Positions 1 to 8,697 of a stretch of DNA of 64,000 bases are shown piece after piece (the first letter of the stretch is position 1; every line of letters starts with the position of its first letter). The stretch spans positions 1-64,000 of the forward strand of contig DIWF01000028.1 in the NCBI GenBank assembly GCA_002422545.1. The letters are read 5' to 3'. A program made the translations under genes and the position numbers. Origin of the DNA: Firmicutes bacterium UBA6113 (lineage in GTDB: Bacteria > Bacillota > Clostridia > Tissierellales > Sedimentibacteraceae). The notes under the pieces were generated by a model. It was given only the letters and a program-made list of their open reading frames with translations. It was not told the DNA's origin and ran no database searches.

Positions 1-28
1 TTCTTAACTCTTAATTCTTAATTTGTTT

Positions 29-1849
29 TTAATTGGTTTTCAATTTGTTTGCGTTTTTTCTTCTTTCCATTTCAGTCAGATATCTTTTTCTTACCCTAAT
101 GCTGTCCGGTGTTACTTCTACAAGTTCATCATCGTTGATGAATTCCAGCGCTGTTTCAAGAGTCATGACTCTTGGGGGTGCCAATTTTATTGCATCATCT
201 GCTGAAGATGATCTTGTGTTTGACTGTTTCTTTGCCTTGCAAGGATTTACAACAATGTCTTCTCCCCTTGCATTCATGCCGATTATCATACCTTCATAAA
301 CTTTGTCTCCTGGATTTATGAACAAAGTTCCTCTACTTTCAATGTTGTTCAATGAATAAGCAATTGCATCACCTTGATCGTTTGATATGAGCACGCCGTT
401 AAGTCTCTGAGGAATTTCTCCCCTGTATTTTTCATAGTGGTCAAAGCTTCTGACCATTGTACCTTCTCCTCTTGTATCGTTTATAAGCTCTGTACGATAT
501 CCGAGAAGTCCTCTGGTTGGAACCATGAATTCAATTTTAACGAAATTTCCGTCGGGAGTCATGGAATTCATCATTCCTTTTCTCAGGTTTAACTTTGAAA
601 TAACAGATCCTGAATACATTTCCGGAACATTTATAATTACTTTTTCTATTGGCTCTTTCACAACGCTGTCTTCTCTGTGAAGAATAACTTCAGGTCTTGA
701 CACGGCAACTTCATAACCTTCTCTTCTCATGTTTTCAAGAAGTATTGACAAGTGGAGCTCTCCTCTTCCAGATACCTTGTAACCGTCAAGTGCTCCTTCA
801 AGCTGTTCAACTCTAAGACCTACGTTTACTTCAAGTTCTTTTTCAAGCCTTGCCTTAAGGTGTCTTGTTGTTACAAACTTTCCAGACATACCTACAAAAG
901 GTGATGTATTGATAAGGAAGTTCATGGACAATGTAGGTTCTTCAATTTTTATTGTATCCATAGGAACAACCTTGCCTTCAGTACAAATTGTATCTCCTAT
1001 GGAAATATTAGAAATACCTGATACAACAATTATATCTCCGCTGTATGCTTCAGAAACCTGAGTTCTTTTTAATCCTTCATACACAAATATGCTTGTAATT
1101 TTTTGTCTTTCAACAGAACCATCATGCTTGGCAACAGAAACTGTCTGGCCTTCTCTGATTGTTCCTGCTGTAACTCTTCCGATACCAAGTCTTCCTATAT
1201 AATCATCATAAGCAAGTGATGATATTTGGCACTGAAGGTCTTCTGAGTCTCTGTCAGGATACGCAGAAACATGCTTGGTTATGGTGTCAAACAACGGCAC
1301 AATATTTTCGCTTGGCTCGTCCAGTTCATACTGAACAATACCTTCTTTTGCTATACCATACAATATTGGGAAGTCAAGCTGCTCATCATTGGCATTGAGT
1401 TCAACGAACAGGTCAAATACCATGTTTACAACTTCTTCGGCTCTGTGGTTTTTCTTATCGATCTTATTGATCAATAAAATCGGTCTTAATCCTACTTCAA
1501 GTGATTTCTGCAGAACGAAACGTGTCTGAGGCATAGGGCCTTCCACAGAATCCACCAACAATATAACTGTATCAACGGTCTTCATTATACGTTCAACTTC
1601 TGAAGAGAAGTCAGCATGTCCCGGTGTGTCTACAATGTTTATTTTTATATCATTATGCATTACTGAGCAGTTTTTTGAATAAATTGTTATTCCTCTTTCA
1701 CGCTCAATATCATTTGAATCCATTACCTGGTCTACTACTTCCTGGTTTTCTCTAAAAACTCCGCTTTGCTGCAGGAAAGCATCCACCAGGGTTGATTTTC
1801 CTGCATCTACGTGCGCTATAACTGCTATATTTATAATCTTTTTCTTCAT
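29..1849 (-). CDS. typA: Ribosome-associated GTPase TypA/BipA
   Basis: Translation-factor GTPase of the EF-G/LepA superfamily; family members bind the 70S ribosome and assist 50S assembly and stress growth. The N-terminal G domain shows P-loop AHVDAGKST, switch region RERGITI, DTPGH and NKID, followed by EF-Tu domain 2, two EF-G-like domains and the BipA C-terminal domain, about 606 residues, normal for the family. The chosen start is the ATG at 1849, preceded by AGAGGAAGG eight bases upstream; an upstream in-frame start at 1873 would add eight Lys-rich residues and has no better site. It stands alone on the minus strand with its 3' end near the window edge. Identification is from motifs and full-length domain order. 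Confidence 0.96.
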   Translation of the reverse strand: MKKKIINIAVIAHVDAGKSTLVDAFLQQSGVFRENQEVVDQVMDSNDIERERGITIYSKNCSVMHNDIKINIVDTPGHADFSSEVERIMKTVDTVILLVDSVEGPMPQTRFVLQKSLEVGLRPILLINKIDKKNHRAEEVVNMVFDLFVELNANDEQLDFPILYGIAKEGIVQYELDEPSENIVPLFDTITKHVSAYPDRDSEDLQCQISSLAYDDYIGRLGIGRVTAGTIREGQTVSVAKHDGSVERQKITSIFVYEGLKRTQVSEAYSGDIIVVSGISNISIGDTICTEGKVVPMDTIKIEEPTLSMNFLINTSPFVGMSGKFVTTRHLKARLEKELEVNVGLRVEQLEGALDGYKVSGRGELHLSILLENMRREGYEVAVSRPEVILHREDSVVKEPIEKVIINVPEMYSGSVISKLNLRKGMMNSMTPDGNFVKIEFMVPTRGLLGYRTELINDTRGEGTMVRSFDHYEKYRGEIPQRLNGVLISNDQGDAIAYSLNNIESRGTLFINPGDKVYEGMIIGMNARGEDIVVNPCKAKKQSNTRSSSADDAIKLAPPRVMTLETALEFINDDELVEVTPDSIRVRKRYLTEMERRKNANKLKTN

Positions 1850-1949
1850 AATTACCTTCCTCTTTTTTTCCACAGCTTAGTGTATTCTTTTTATTGACAA
1901 TTTGCAAGTTTTTTTTATCAATATCTATAATATTTTTTTAAACTTCCGA

Positions 1950-1980
1950 AATTTAAAACGGAACGCATTTTGCGTCCCCT
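1950..1980 (-). terminator. Intrinsic terminator after the amidohydrolase
   Basis: Read on the minus strand, an 8-bp stem (GGGACGCA with TGCGTTCC, one G-U pair) closes a 3-base loop and is followed by GTTTTAAATTT. It lies about 180 bases past the stop of the amidohydrolase gene. The rest of the 1850-2157 gap is AT-rich and I see no other gene or structured element in it. Confidence 0.55.
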
Positions 1981-2157
1981 TTTAACTAAATAAATTCAAT
2001 TTTGTTCATTTAAAACTTACATGCATTTATGATACTATTTTTTGATTATTTTTGCATTTAATTCTTGGAAGAATTGGTGAATCATCCATTAACTGTATTT
2101 TAATTTCACAATGAATTTCACTTGCAAACTTAAACCTAGACATTTAGCAAGGATTTA

Positions 2158-3333
2158 TTATATGTTTGCTTTTTTGTTCCGGTAAACAATTTTTCCATCT
2201 ATAATAGTCATCACAGTTTCGTAATCTATGTCCAAAAGAGGATTTCCCTTAAAAATTGCAATATCTGCATCCTTGCCTTCTTCTATGCTTCCAACTCTTG
2301 AGTTAATGCCATTTATTTCAGCCGGATAAATGGTGATTGATTTCCATGCTTCATCTTCAGCTAGTCCGGCCTTTACTGCCATTCCTGCGCACATGTTGAT
2401 GTGCTGTATTGGAATGACGTTTGAATCTGTTATGATTGCCACCTTAAGTCCGGCATCCATGAGAACCTTAGGGGTTTCAAAACTTTTGTTTTTAAGTTCT
2501 ACTTTAGTTCTGGAGCCAAATGTTGGACCAATGAGGCACGGTTTACCTGCAGCAGCAAGCTCTTCTGCAATCAAATGTCCTTCGGTGCAGTGGTCAAGTG
2601 TTATATTAAGATCAAATTCCTTTGCAATCCTAAGAGCTGTAAATATGTCGTCAGCTCTGTGAGCATGTGCCTTTAAAGGAATTTGTTTTTTCATGACAGG
2701 TAAGAGAGCATCAAGCTTCAAGTCAAAATCAGGTTTTCTGTCCGGATCTTCCACAGAAGCTTCCAGATCTTCCATATACTGCTTGGCTTCATAGAGAGTT
2801 TCTCTAAGCATTGCAGCAATTGCCATCCTTGTTACAGGAGATTTGTGCTGATCGTTATAAACTCTTTTTGGATTTTCTCCAAAAGCAATTTTCATGGCTA
2901 CAGGATCCTTTATTACCATGTCATCAACTCTTTTACCGTAAGTCTTCATGGCAAGGAAAGTGCCTCCTATAACATTGGCGCTTCCAGGGCCTGTTACAGC
3001 AGTTGTGACACCGCCTTCAATTGCATCCTGAAATCCCATATCCATTGGATTAATTGCATCTATTGCTCTAAGCTGAGGTGTTATTGGTTCAACATCTTCG
3101 TTGCCGTCTTCACCTTCAAATCCTATTCCTTCTTCCCACATTCCTATGTGGCAGTGTCCGTCCACAAGACCCGGTGTTACAAGAAGTCCTGCAGCATCTA
3201 TTATTTCCGCATCATCCGGTATTTCTAAATTTGTGCCCACGGCCTTTATTTTACCATCTTCAATTATTATTTGTCCCTTTTGTAAATCTTTCCCGATCAT
3301 GGTTTTTACCAAACCATTAATTATTGCTAACAT
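2158..3333 (-). CDS. Amidohydrolase, imidazolonepropionase-like
   Basis: Metal-dependent cytosolic hydrolase of the amidohydrolase superfamily, about 391 residues. Visible metal-site motifs are GHCHIG (HxH, end of strand 1), KAHAHRADD and TLDHCTEG (later His ligands) and ITDSN (the Asp of the last strand). The N- and C-terminal beta-sandwich segments typical of imidazolonepropionase/dihydroorotase-like enzymes are present (start MLAIINGLVKTMIGKD; end KDADIAIFKGNPL). The substrate cannot be read from sequence; no histidine-degradation genes are nearby, so a role in histidine catabolism is not supported. Start ATG 3333 has GGAGGAAAC directly upstream. It follows trpS by 21 bases and may be cotranscribed with it. 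Confidence 0.85.
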   Translation of the reverse strand: MLAIINGLVKTMIGKDLQKGQIIIEDGKIKAVGTNLEIPDDAEIIDAAGLLVTPGLVDGHCHIGMWEEGIGFEGEDGNEDVEPITPQLRAIDAINPMDMGFQDAIEGGVTTAVTGPGSANVIGGTFLAMKTYGKRVDDMVIKDPVAMKIAFGENPKRVYNDQHKSPVTRMAIAAMLRETLYEAKQYMEDLEASVEDPDRKPDFDLKLDALLPVMKKQIPLKAHAHRADDIFTALRIAKEFDLNITLDHCTEGHLIAEELAAAGKPCLIGPTFGSRTKVELKNKSFETPKVLMDAGLKVAIITDSNVIPIQHINMCAGMAVKAGLAEDEAWKSITIYPAEINGINSRVGSIEEGKDADIAIFKGNPLLDIDYETVMTIIDGKIVYRNKKANI

Positions 3334-3354
3334 GTTTCCTCCATATTTATGGTA

Positions 3355-4356
3355 TTAAAATCTTGGTATGAAGCCTACTTTTTTGTATACTTTCCTTAAA
3401 GTCTTGCGTGCAACTACCTCTGCTTTTTCTGCTCCATGTATATATATTTTCTCCAGGTAGTCTTTATTCTTCAAAAGATAATCTATTTTTTCCTGAATTG
3501 GTTTTAGTTCCCCAACGACTATTTCTGCAACATCGTCTTTGAACTGAGCATATCCCTTGCCTTCATATTCTGCCACAATCTCAGCAGGAGTCTTGTCAGT
3601 TATTTTTGAATGAATGTTAATAAGATTTTTAACTCCAGGCTGCGTATCTGAAAATCTTACAATTCCTTCAGAATCTGTTACAGCTCGTTTAAATTTTCTT
3701 CTTATGACATCAGCGTCATCCATGAGCAATATATATGAATTATTGTTTGATTCTGATTTTGACATCTTGCTTTCAGGTTCCTGAAGGCTCATGATCTTTG
3801 CTCCGTCTTTTGATATAAAAGGATCCGGAACCTTGAATGTTTCGCTGAAACGGTTATTGAAACGCTGAGCGATGTCTCTTGTTATTTCAAGGTGCTGTCT
3901 TTGATCTTCTCCCACAGGTACCAGGTCTGCCTGATATAAAAGAATGTCAGCTGCCATGAGCACAGGGTAAGTGAAAAGTCCCGCAGTTATGGCGTTGCTG
4001 TCCTGCTTCTTGGATTTGTCTTTAAACTGTGTCATCCTTCCAAGTTCTCCGTAATAAGAAAAACAATTTAACAGCCATCCCAGCTCTGCATGGGCTGAAA
4101 CGTGAGATTGTATGAATAATGTAACCTGTTCAGGATCCAAACCTGCAGCTATGTAGTTTGCCAGCACTTCAAGTGTGTTTTTTCTCAAATCCTTTGGTTC
4201 CTTGGGAACTGTTATTGCATGCATATCAACAACGCAGTAGTAGCAATCATATTCGTTTTGTAGTTTCACCCAGTTTTTAAGTGCTCCCAAATAATTTCCC
4301 AGTGTCAGTGAACCGGAAGGCTGCATTCCGCTGAATATAACTTTTTTGTTTTCCAT
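3355..4356 (-). CDS. trpS: Tryptophanyl-tRNA synthetase
   Basis: Class I aminoacyl-tRNA synthetase charging tRNA-Trp, about 333 residues, the usual bacterial length. The HIGH-equivalent motif is TLGNYLGAL near residue 18 and the KMSKS loop is SKMSKSESNN near residue 200; VPVGEDQRQHLEITRD is the family signature. The start is the ATG at 4356 with GGAGGATAA upstream. A longer frame to 4461 is rejected because it would run through the predicted promoter and leader. It is transcribed from a consensus sigma-A promoter about 80 bases upstream and carries a terminator-like hairpin in its leader, suggesting expression control by attenuation. Confidence 0.97.
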   Translation of the reverse strand: MENKKVIFSGMQPSGSLTLGNYLGALKNWVKLQNEYDCYYCVVDMHAITVPKEPKDLRKNTLEVLANYIAAGLDPEQVTLFIQSHVSAHAELGWLLNCFSYYGELGRMTQFKDKSKKQDSNAITAGLFTYPVLMAADILLYQADLVPVGEDQRQHLEITRDIAQRFNNRFSETFKVPDPFISKDGAKIMSLQEPESKMSKSESNNNSYILLMDDADVIRRKFKRAVTDSEGIVRFSDTQPGVKNLINIHSKITDKTPAEIVAEYEGKGYAQFKDDVAEIVVGELKPIQEKIDYLLKNKDYLEKIYIHGAEKAEVVARKTLRKVYKKVGFIPRF

Positions 4357-4375
4357 ATTTATCCTCCATATATAA

Positions 4376-4414
4376 TAAAAAAGAGCTTTCTTCCTCAAAG
4401 GACGCGAAAACTCT
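4376..4414 (-). terminator. Terminator hairpin in the trpS leader
   Basis: On the minus strand AGAGTTTTC pairs with GAAAGCTCT (9 bp, one G-U) around a 15-base loop, followed by TTTTTTTATTATA. The hairpin lies between the trpS promoter and ribosome binding site, so it can interrupt the trpS transcript. The predicted leader is only about 70 bases, too short for a canonical T-box, and I see no leader peptide. Confidence 0.6.
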
Positions 4415-4432
4415 AAAAGTCTCGTTTTTGTG

Positions 4433-4461
4433 ATTATACTACAACAGCATTTATTTGTCAA
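4433..4461 (-). promoter_or_regulatory. Sigma-A promoter of trpS
   Basis: On the minus strand a perfect TTGACA (4456-4461) and a perfect TATAAT (4433-4438) are separated by 17 bases. Predicted start of transcription is near 4426. Confidence 0.8.
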
Positions 4462-4484
4462 AATTTTTTGGCTGTCTGGCAGCC

Positions 4485-5186
4485 TTATATTCTTATTAAA
4501 TATGTTATGATTAAAAATATGAGCTGTGCTGATTCAACAATCAATCCTTCCACAGAATTTGGAAGAACATTTAATTTATTGTCCAAATAGGAAACAACAA
4601 ATCCGGAAATCATGTATGTAAGCGACAATGAGATAACAAGCTTGTAGTTAAACACAGCAGCAATTAAAAACGAAATGGCAAAAGCAGCAAGAATATGATA
4701 CTTTCCACAATGCTTCATTATTGCTGTAATTTCCTTGTTTCTCTTGATTACAGGACTTAAAATAATAAGGCTTGAGTAGCCTGCAACAGGCATTATTATA
4801 AGGGAAGTAACCGGAACTATCCTGAAAAGCGAAAAATACAACAAAAGAATTATTGTGGTTCCTATGATACCCACAATTTGTTCTGATTGATTCTTAGGTT
4901 TTATAATATAATTTAAAGTCCTGTATGTATCAGTCAAATTAACCGTTCTTGTAACTATGCAGTAAAATCCCAGCACAAGAACACTTACAAAAAATCCGTC
5001 ATAAACAAATTCCAGTGAAGCTAATAAAAAAGCCACAAAGCCTATGGCCAGTCCAATTAAAGGCAGTGCCATTATGCCGTTTTTATAATCTTCATCGCTT
5101 GACTCTTCATATATGGTAATGTTGATGCAGGTATATTTTCTCAGCATTAATATAATGCCAATTACAATGCTTCTCACGTCAAACAT
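4485..5186 (-). CDS. Degenerate CobS-like polytopic membrane protein
   Basis: A membrane protein of about 233 residues with six or more hydrophobic segments. Its layout recalls adenosylcobinamide-GDP ribazoletransferase (CobS): early PLIGLAIG, a middle MPVAGYSSLIILSP segment where CobS has its arginine-rich GRW/ARP loop, and an end KLNVLPNSVEGLIVESAQL that sits where CobS has KLGGxTGDxLGAxNE. The acidic HLDGLADTADG motif of true CobS is replaced by VNLTDTYRTL, so the classical activity is doubtful. Start ATG 5186 is preferred over ATG 5201 because GAGGG lies eight bases before it. No other cobalamin genes are adjacent; pduO is 33 kb away. Family assignment is inference from pattern resemblance. 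Confidence 0.4.
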   Translation of the reverse strand: MFDVRSIVIGIILMLRKYTCINITIYEESSDEDYKNGIMALPLIGLAIGFVAFLLASLEFVYDGFFVSVLVLGFYCIVTRTVNLTDTYRTLNYIIKPKNQSEQIVGIIGTTIILLLYFSLFRIVPVTSLIIMPVAGYSSLIILSPVIKRNKEITAIMKHCGKYHILAAFAISFLIAAVFNYKLVISLSLTYMISGFVVSYLDNKLNVLPNSVEGLIVESAQLIFLIITYLIRI

Positions 5187-5258
5187 AGTGCTATCCCTCA
5201 TTTAATTTTAACCATTATACCATATATGAAGTAATTATTAAATATATAATTTTTTAGT

Positions 5259-6611
5259 CTACAATATGTTGTAAAGCCTCATGAGCATTATGTATGTTTC
5301 CTGATATGTGCAATAGCCATTGGGATTAAAACTGTATCCATAACCTCTTAAAATCCCCTTTGTGGCAGCATAATATATGAAAGGTTTGTCTGAGTCTTGA
5401 ACGTCATCTAAATCATTGTAATTAATCACTTCATAGTCGGAGATGTCCATTCCCTGGCCATTTGCAATATATGCAAACATCTTTGCTGCTTCAAGCCTCG
5501 TCATGTAACTGTCAGGCTCAATGTTAGCTCCTTCATGACCTAAAAATCCCATCTGGTAAGCCTTGTATATAACTTCTTTGTTGCTGCACAGCAATGTGTT
5601 GTCAGGCACAGTCATTCCGTCATTTATAAATATTTCACCTTTAACTGGGTCAAGTGAAACATATTCTTCCTGCATGTACAAATCGAAGCTATTGCTTAGC
5701 TCGTCGGCTCCAAGCTTGCTTTCCACAACATTCATTACTAAAGTGTAGAAATTTTCCTTTGTAATGTAAGCATCATACATTCCATCAAATTCTTCGGGAA
5801 TAATGGAGGCGTTTTTCAGTTGAGTAATTGTTTCAAGTGCCCATTTGTCAGGTTCCTGTGGAATAGCTTCCATCCATAACTTTGTATTCTCCGATACGGA
5901 ATCAAAACACTGATCAAATGCTTCAGCCAGGTATTCAATCTTTTCATGAATTATTTCTTTTTCTTCGCAATCCAGAGTCCTTAAAAGTTCAGGATGAACT
6001 TCAGTGTACCAGATTAAATCTGCAACTTCATCTTCAAAGCTCATTGCAGAATGTTTGTTTATAAAAATATCGCTGCATTCTTCCCAATTGCCGTACTCAT
6101 AACCCGAGTTGAATTTTGAGAAGTCATTTTTCATTTTGTCATGTCCATATATTTCATACATGTAATCGCTGATTAAATGGCTGAGTTCATGAATCGTGCT
6201 TTCTTCAGATGCCACGCATTCGTCATTGTACATGCTGTTTTGAAGAGCGTTTATGTATACAGTAGCCGACTTGTCCGCAAGCACATATTCAGAAAATAAA
6301 TCTGAAATCTTTTCAGTCTTATTTATAACAACATTTGTTTCTATACCCATTTTAGAATAATAATCTGTAATTTCTTTTATTACACCTTCTGGAAATCTTC
6401 TTAAACTTCTTTCAAGAACAAGCATGCAGTCCATGTAATCTATATTTTCATCAACTTGGGAGTAAATGATTTTTAATCCATATTCCTCCTCTATGTTTGT
6501 TTTTATTTCAGATTCATCTAGAGGTTCAATTTTTTCAGTAAAACCGTAGGCTGGAGAATTAAGCATATAAAAACATAAAATAATGCATAAAATCCTTTTA
6601 AATGTATTCAT
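5259..6611 (-). CDS. Secreted HExxH metallopeptidase-like protein with SLH repeats
   Basis: A 450-residue exported protein. Residues 1-23 form a signal peptide (MNTFKRILCIILCFYMLNSP, then AYG). Residues 141-145 are HELSH, a zinc-protease HExxH motif, followed about 60 residues later by FEDEVADLIWY, a possible third-ligand Glu segment. The C-terminal third (about 335-450) has two SLH-like modules, the second reading YNDLDDVQDSDKPFIYYAATKG, which would anchor it to the cell wall. It is therefore a likely surface zinc peptidase; no substrate can be named. Start ATG 6611 has GGAGG at good distance. It is transcribed divergently from rlmH and a cre-like palindrome lies between the two. Confidence 0.7.
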   Translation of the reverse strand: MNTFKRILCIILCFYMLNSPAYGFTEKIEPLDESEIKTNIEEEYGLKIIYSQVDENIDYMDCMLVLERSLRRFPEGVIKEITDYYSKMGIETNVVINKTEKISDLFSEYVLADKSATVYINALQNSMYNDECVASEESTIHELSHLISDYMYEIYGHDKMKNDFSKFNSGYEYGNWEECSDIFINKHSAMSFEDEVADLIWYTEVHPELLRTLDCEEKEIIHEKIEYLAEAFDQCFDSVSENTKLWMEAIPQEPDKWALETITQLKNASIIPEEFDGMYDAYITKENFYTLVMNVVESKLGADELSNSFDLYMQEEYVSLDPVKGEIFINDGMTVPDNTLLCSNKEVIYKAYQMGFLGHEGANIEPDSYMTRLEAAKMFAYIANGQGMDISDYEVINYNDLDDVQDSDKPFIYYAATKGILRGYGYSFNPNGYCTYQETYIMLMRLYNIL

Positions 6612-6684
6612 ATCATACCTCCGTTAAATTTATATAGCAGTATTAAAATTATAGCACAACGTGAAATCATTTTCAATATAAATT

Positions 6685-6698
6685 TGTAAACGTTTACT
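6685..6698. promoter_or_regulatory. cre-like palindrome (candidate CcpA site)
   Basis: TGTAAACGTTTACT contains a perfect 12-bp palindrome GTAAACGTTTAC (6686-6697) and matches 13 of 14 positions of the catabolite-responsive element consensus TGNAANCGNWNNCA. It lies between the divergent SLH peptidase and rlmH genes, just upstream of the rlmH -35 box. Confidence 0.5.
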
Positions 6699-6720
6699 GT
6701 GATATTTAATGATGTAAATC

Positions 6721-6749
6721 TTGAATATAGTCATATAATATTATATTAT
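6721..6749 (+). promoter_or_regulatory. Promoter of rlmH
   Basis: TTGAAT and TATTAT are separated by 17 bases. The in-frame ATG at 6748 falls inside the -10 box, which supports the ATG at 6781 as the true rlmH start. Confidence 0.6.
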
Positions 6750-6780
6750 GAAAATAGAAATTAATAACCAAGGTGGCAAA

Positions 6781-7260
6781 ATGAAAATTACTGTAATATC
6801 CGTAGGAAAAATTAAAGAGAAATTCTATACTGAAGCAATAAACGAATATGCAAAAAGACTGTCCAAGTTCTGTAAATTCACTGAAGAAGTAATACAGGAC
6901 GAAAGGGCAGATGAAAATTTCTCTGATTCAGAAATTGAACAGGTTAAGATTAAGGAAGGTTTGAAAATACTTGCAAAGATACCCAAGAATTCATATGTCA
7001 TTGCTCTTGATGTTAAAGGAATACAAATAAGCTCTGAGGATCTGGCTCAAAAAATAAACCAGCTTGGAATAGACGGCACATCCGACATAACATTTATAAT
7101 AGGTGGGAGCAACGGACTTTCAAGCGAAGTTTTAACAGCAGCCAATTTCAAGCTTTCATTTTCAAAAATGACATTTCCCCACCAGCTATTCAAAGTAATA
7201 CTGTTAGAGCAAGTTTACAGGGCTTTCAAAATAAATGCTGGAGAAGCCTATCATAAATAA
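6781..7260 (+). CDS. rlmH: 23S rRNA (pseudouridine1915-N3)-methyltransferase RlmH
   Basis: SPOUT-class methyltransferase modifying pseudouridine 1915 in helix 69 of 23S rRNA; 159 residues, the standard length. Signatures are the start MKITVISVGKIKE, IALDVKGIQISSEDLA, the SAM-binding trefoil-knot segment FIIGGSNGLSSEV, and the end FPHQLFKVILLEQVYRAFKI followed by AYHK. The start at 6781 has AAGGTGG upstream and lies downstream of the predicted promoter. It is monocistronic, ending at a strong hairpin shared with the convergent alcohol dehydrogenase. Confidence 0.97.
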   Translation: MKITVISVGKIKEKFYTEAINEYAKRLSKFCKFTEEVIQDERADENFSDSEIEQVKIKEGLKILAKIPKNSYVIALDVKGIQISSEDLAQKINQLGIDGTSDITFIIGGSNGLSSEVLTAANFKLSFSKMTFPHQLFKVILLEQVYRAFKINAGEAYHK

Positions 7261-7269
7261 ATTTATTAA

Positions 7270-7305
7270 AAGCGTCAAACAAACACAATTGTCAGTTTGA
7301 CGCTT
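7270..7305. terminator. Bidirectional terminator rlmH / adh
   Basis: Perfect 11-bp inverted repeat AAGCGTCAAAC / GTTTGACGCTT with a 14-base loop, flanked by AT-rich DNA. It separates convergent rlmH and the alcohol dehydrogenase gene. Confidence 0.8.
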
Positions 7306-7313
7306 GATTTTAT

Positions 7314-8486
7314 TTATATATTTACTTCTGTTCCGTAATAAATACTTGTAAGCAGTTTTTCCATTTCTTTAGGACTGATGTCTCTTGGATTAGAACCAGT
7401 ACAAGCATCTGAAATAGCCAATTCAGAAATCCTGGCAACTTTGTTTTTAAATTCTTCTTCGTTGATTCCATAATCCTTCAGGCTCTTTGGAATGTCAAGC
7501 TTTAAATTATAATCATCGATTTTATCGCACAAAGTTATGACGCATTCAGAATCTGTTCCTGAAATACCGATGCTTCTTGCTATGTCAGCGTATCGCTTCT
7601 CTGCATTTTTTGCATTGAATTTTATTATATACGGCAGATAAATGGCGTTTGCACATCCATGAGGTATATGGCCTGTAGAAAATGCTGCACCTGTTTTATG
7701 AGCAATTGAATGTGTGATTCCAAGCAGGGCATTTGTAAACGCCTGACCAGCCAGACATTGGGCATAGTGCATTTGCTCTCTTGCTTCCATATCTCCCTTA
7801 TAGGAGTCCATAAGATGCTCAAATATCATGTTTATTGCTTTGAGTGCAAGAGGATCTGTGAAAGGACTGTTTAATGTAGAAACATATGCTTCAATTGCAT
7901 GAGTCAAGGCATCCATTCCTGTATATGCAGTTAATTTTGGAGGCATTGTTTCGGCCAGGGAAGGATCTAGAATTGCAATGTCTGGGGTTATGTTAAAATC
8001 AGCGAGCGGATACTTAACACCTGTAGAATAATCAGTAATTACAGAAAATGCAGTCACTTCTGTAGCTGTTCCTGAAGTTGATGGAATTGCTAAAAATCTT
8101 GCTTTTTTTCTTAAGGTAGGAAATGAAAAAGGCTTTATGATTTCCTCAAATGTTGTTTCAGGATATTCATAAAACACCCACATAGCTTTTGCTGCATCTA
8201 TGGGTGAACCTCCTCCCATTGATATTATCCAATCCGGCTGAAACTCTCTCATTGATGCAGCACCTCTCATAACAGTTTCAACAGAAGGATCTGCTTCGAC
8301 GTTTTCAAACAACGAAGTTTCAATACCCGCTTCTTTTAAATATCCAAGAACCTTATCCACAAAACCGAATTTTTTCATGGAACCGCCGCCTATTACCAGT
8401 ATTGCCTTTTTCCCTTCCAAATTTTTAAGCTGCTCCAATGCACCTTTTCCATAATACATGTCTCTAGGTAATGTAAATCTTAACAT
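7314..8486 (-). CDS. Iron-containing alcohol dehydrogenase
   Basis: Group III NAD(P)-dependent alcohol dehydrogenase, 390 residues, interconverting an alcohol and an aldehyde or ketone. The nucleotide-binding loop is MGGGSPIDAAKA (about residues 97-108). Metal ligands are visible in the order Asp in the DFNITPD region, His in DALTHAIEAY, His in GITHSIAHK and His in HIPHGCANA. The substrate class (butanol, propanediol or other) is not determinable. Start ATG 8486 has AAAGGAGAAG upstream. It stands alone, convergent with rlmH, and could act with the aldehyde-oxidising system encoded near 29-34 kb, though they are not linked. Confidence 0.92.
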   Translation of the reverse strand: MLRFTLPRDMYYGKGALEQLKNLEGKKAILVIGGGSMKKFGFVDKVLGYLKEAGIETSLFENVEADPSVETVMRGAASMREFQPDWIISMGGGSPIDAAKAMWVFYEYPETTFEEIIKPFSFPTLRKKARFLAIPSTSGTATEVTAFSVITDYSTGVKYPLADFNITPDIAILDPSLAETMPPKLTAYTGMDALTHAIEAYVSTLNSPFTDPLALKAINMIFEHLMDSYKGDMEAREQMHYAQCLAGQAFTNALLGITHSIAHKTGAAFSTGHIPHGCANAIYLPYIIKFNAKNAEKRYADIARSIGISGTDSECVITLCDKIDDYNLKLDIPKSLKDYGINEEEFKNKVARISELAISDACTGSNPRDISPKEMEKLLTSIYYGTEVNI

Positions 8487-8697
8487 TTGCTTCTCCTTTA
8501 TTTATTGATTTTATAGTTATTATTTCTTAATGATTCAATAAATATAATTAATTAATAGGATTTAAGTAATTTAAAAATTCATATATTGAAAAAGCAGTAA
8601 GACTTAAAGTATTAAAGTAATCAAATGATTAAGGGTGCATATATTAAACATATAATATTTATTACTATAAATATTTTTATTTGTATGGAGGACTATT

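Noticed and set aside
3380..3392. TTGTATAC-like sequence as another CitX-GntR operator
   Set aside because: It lies inside the trpS coding region, has only one imperfect half and no promoter beside it.
4357..4461. T-box riboswitch in front of trpS
   Set aside because: The predicted leader is about 70 bases; there is no room for stem I or a recognisable T-box sequence before the terminator.
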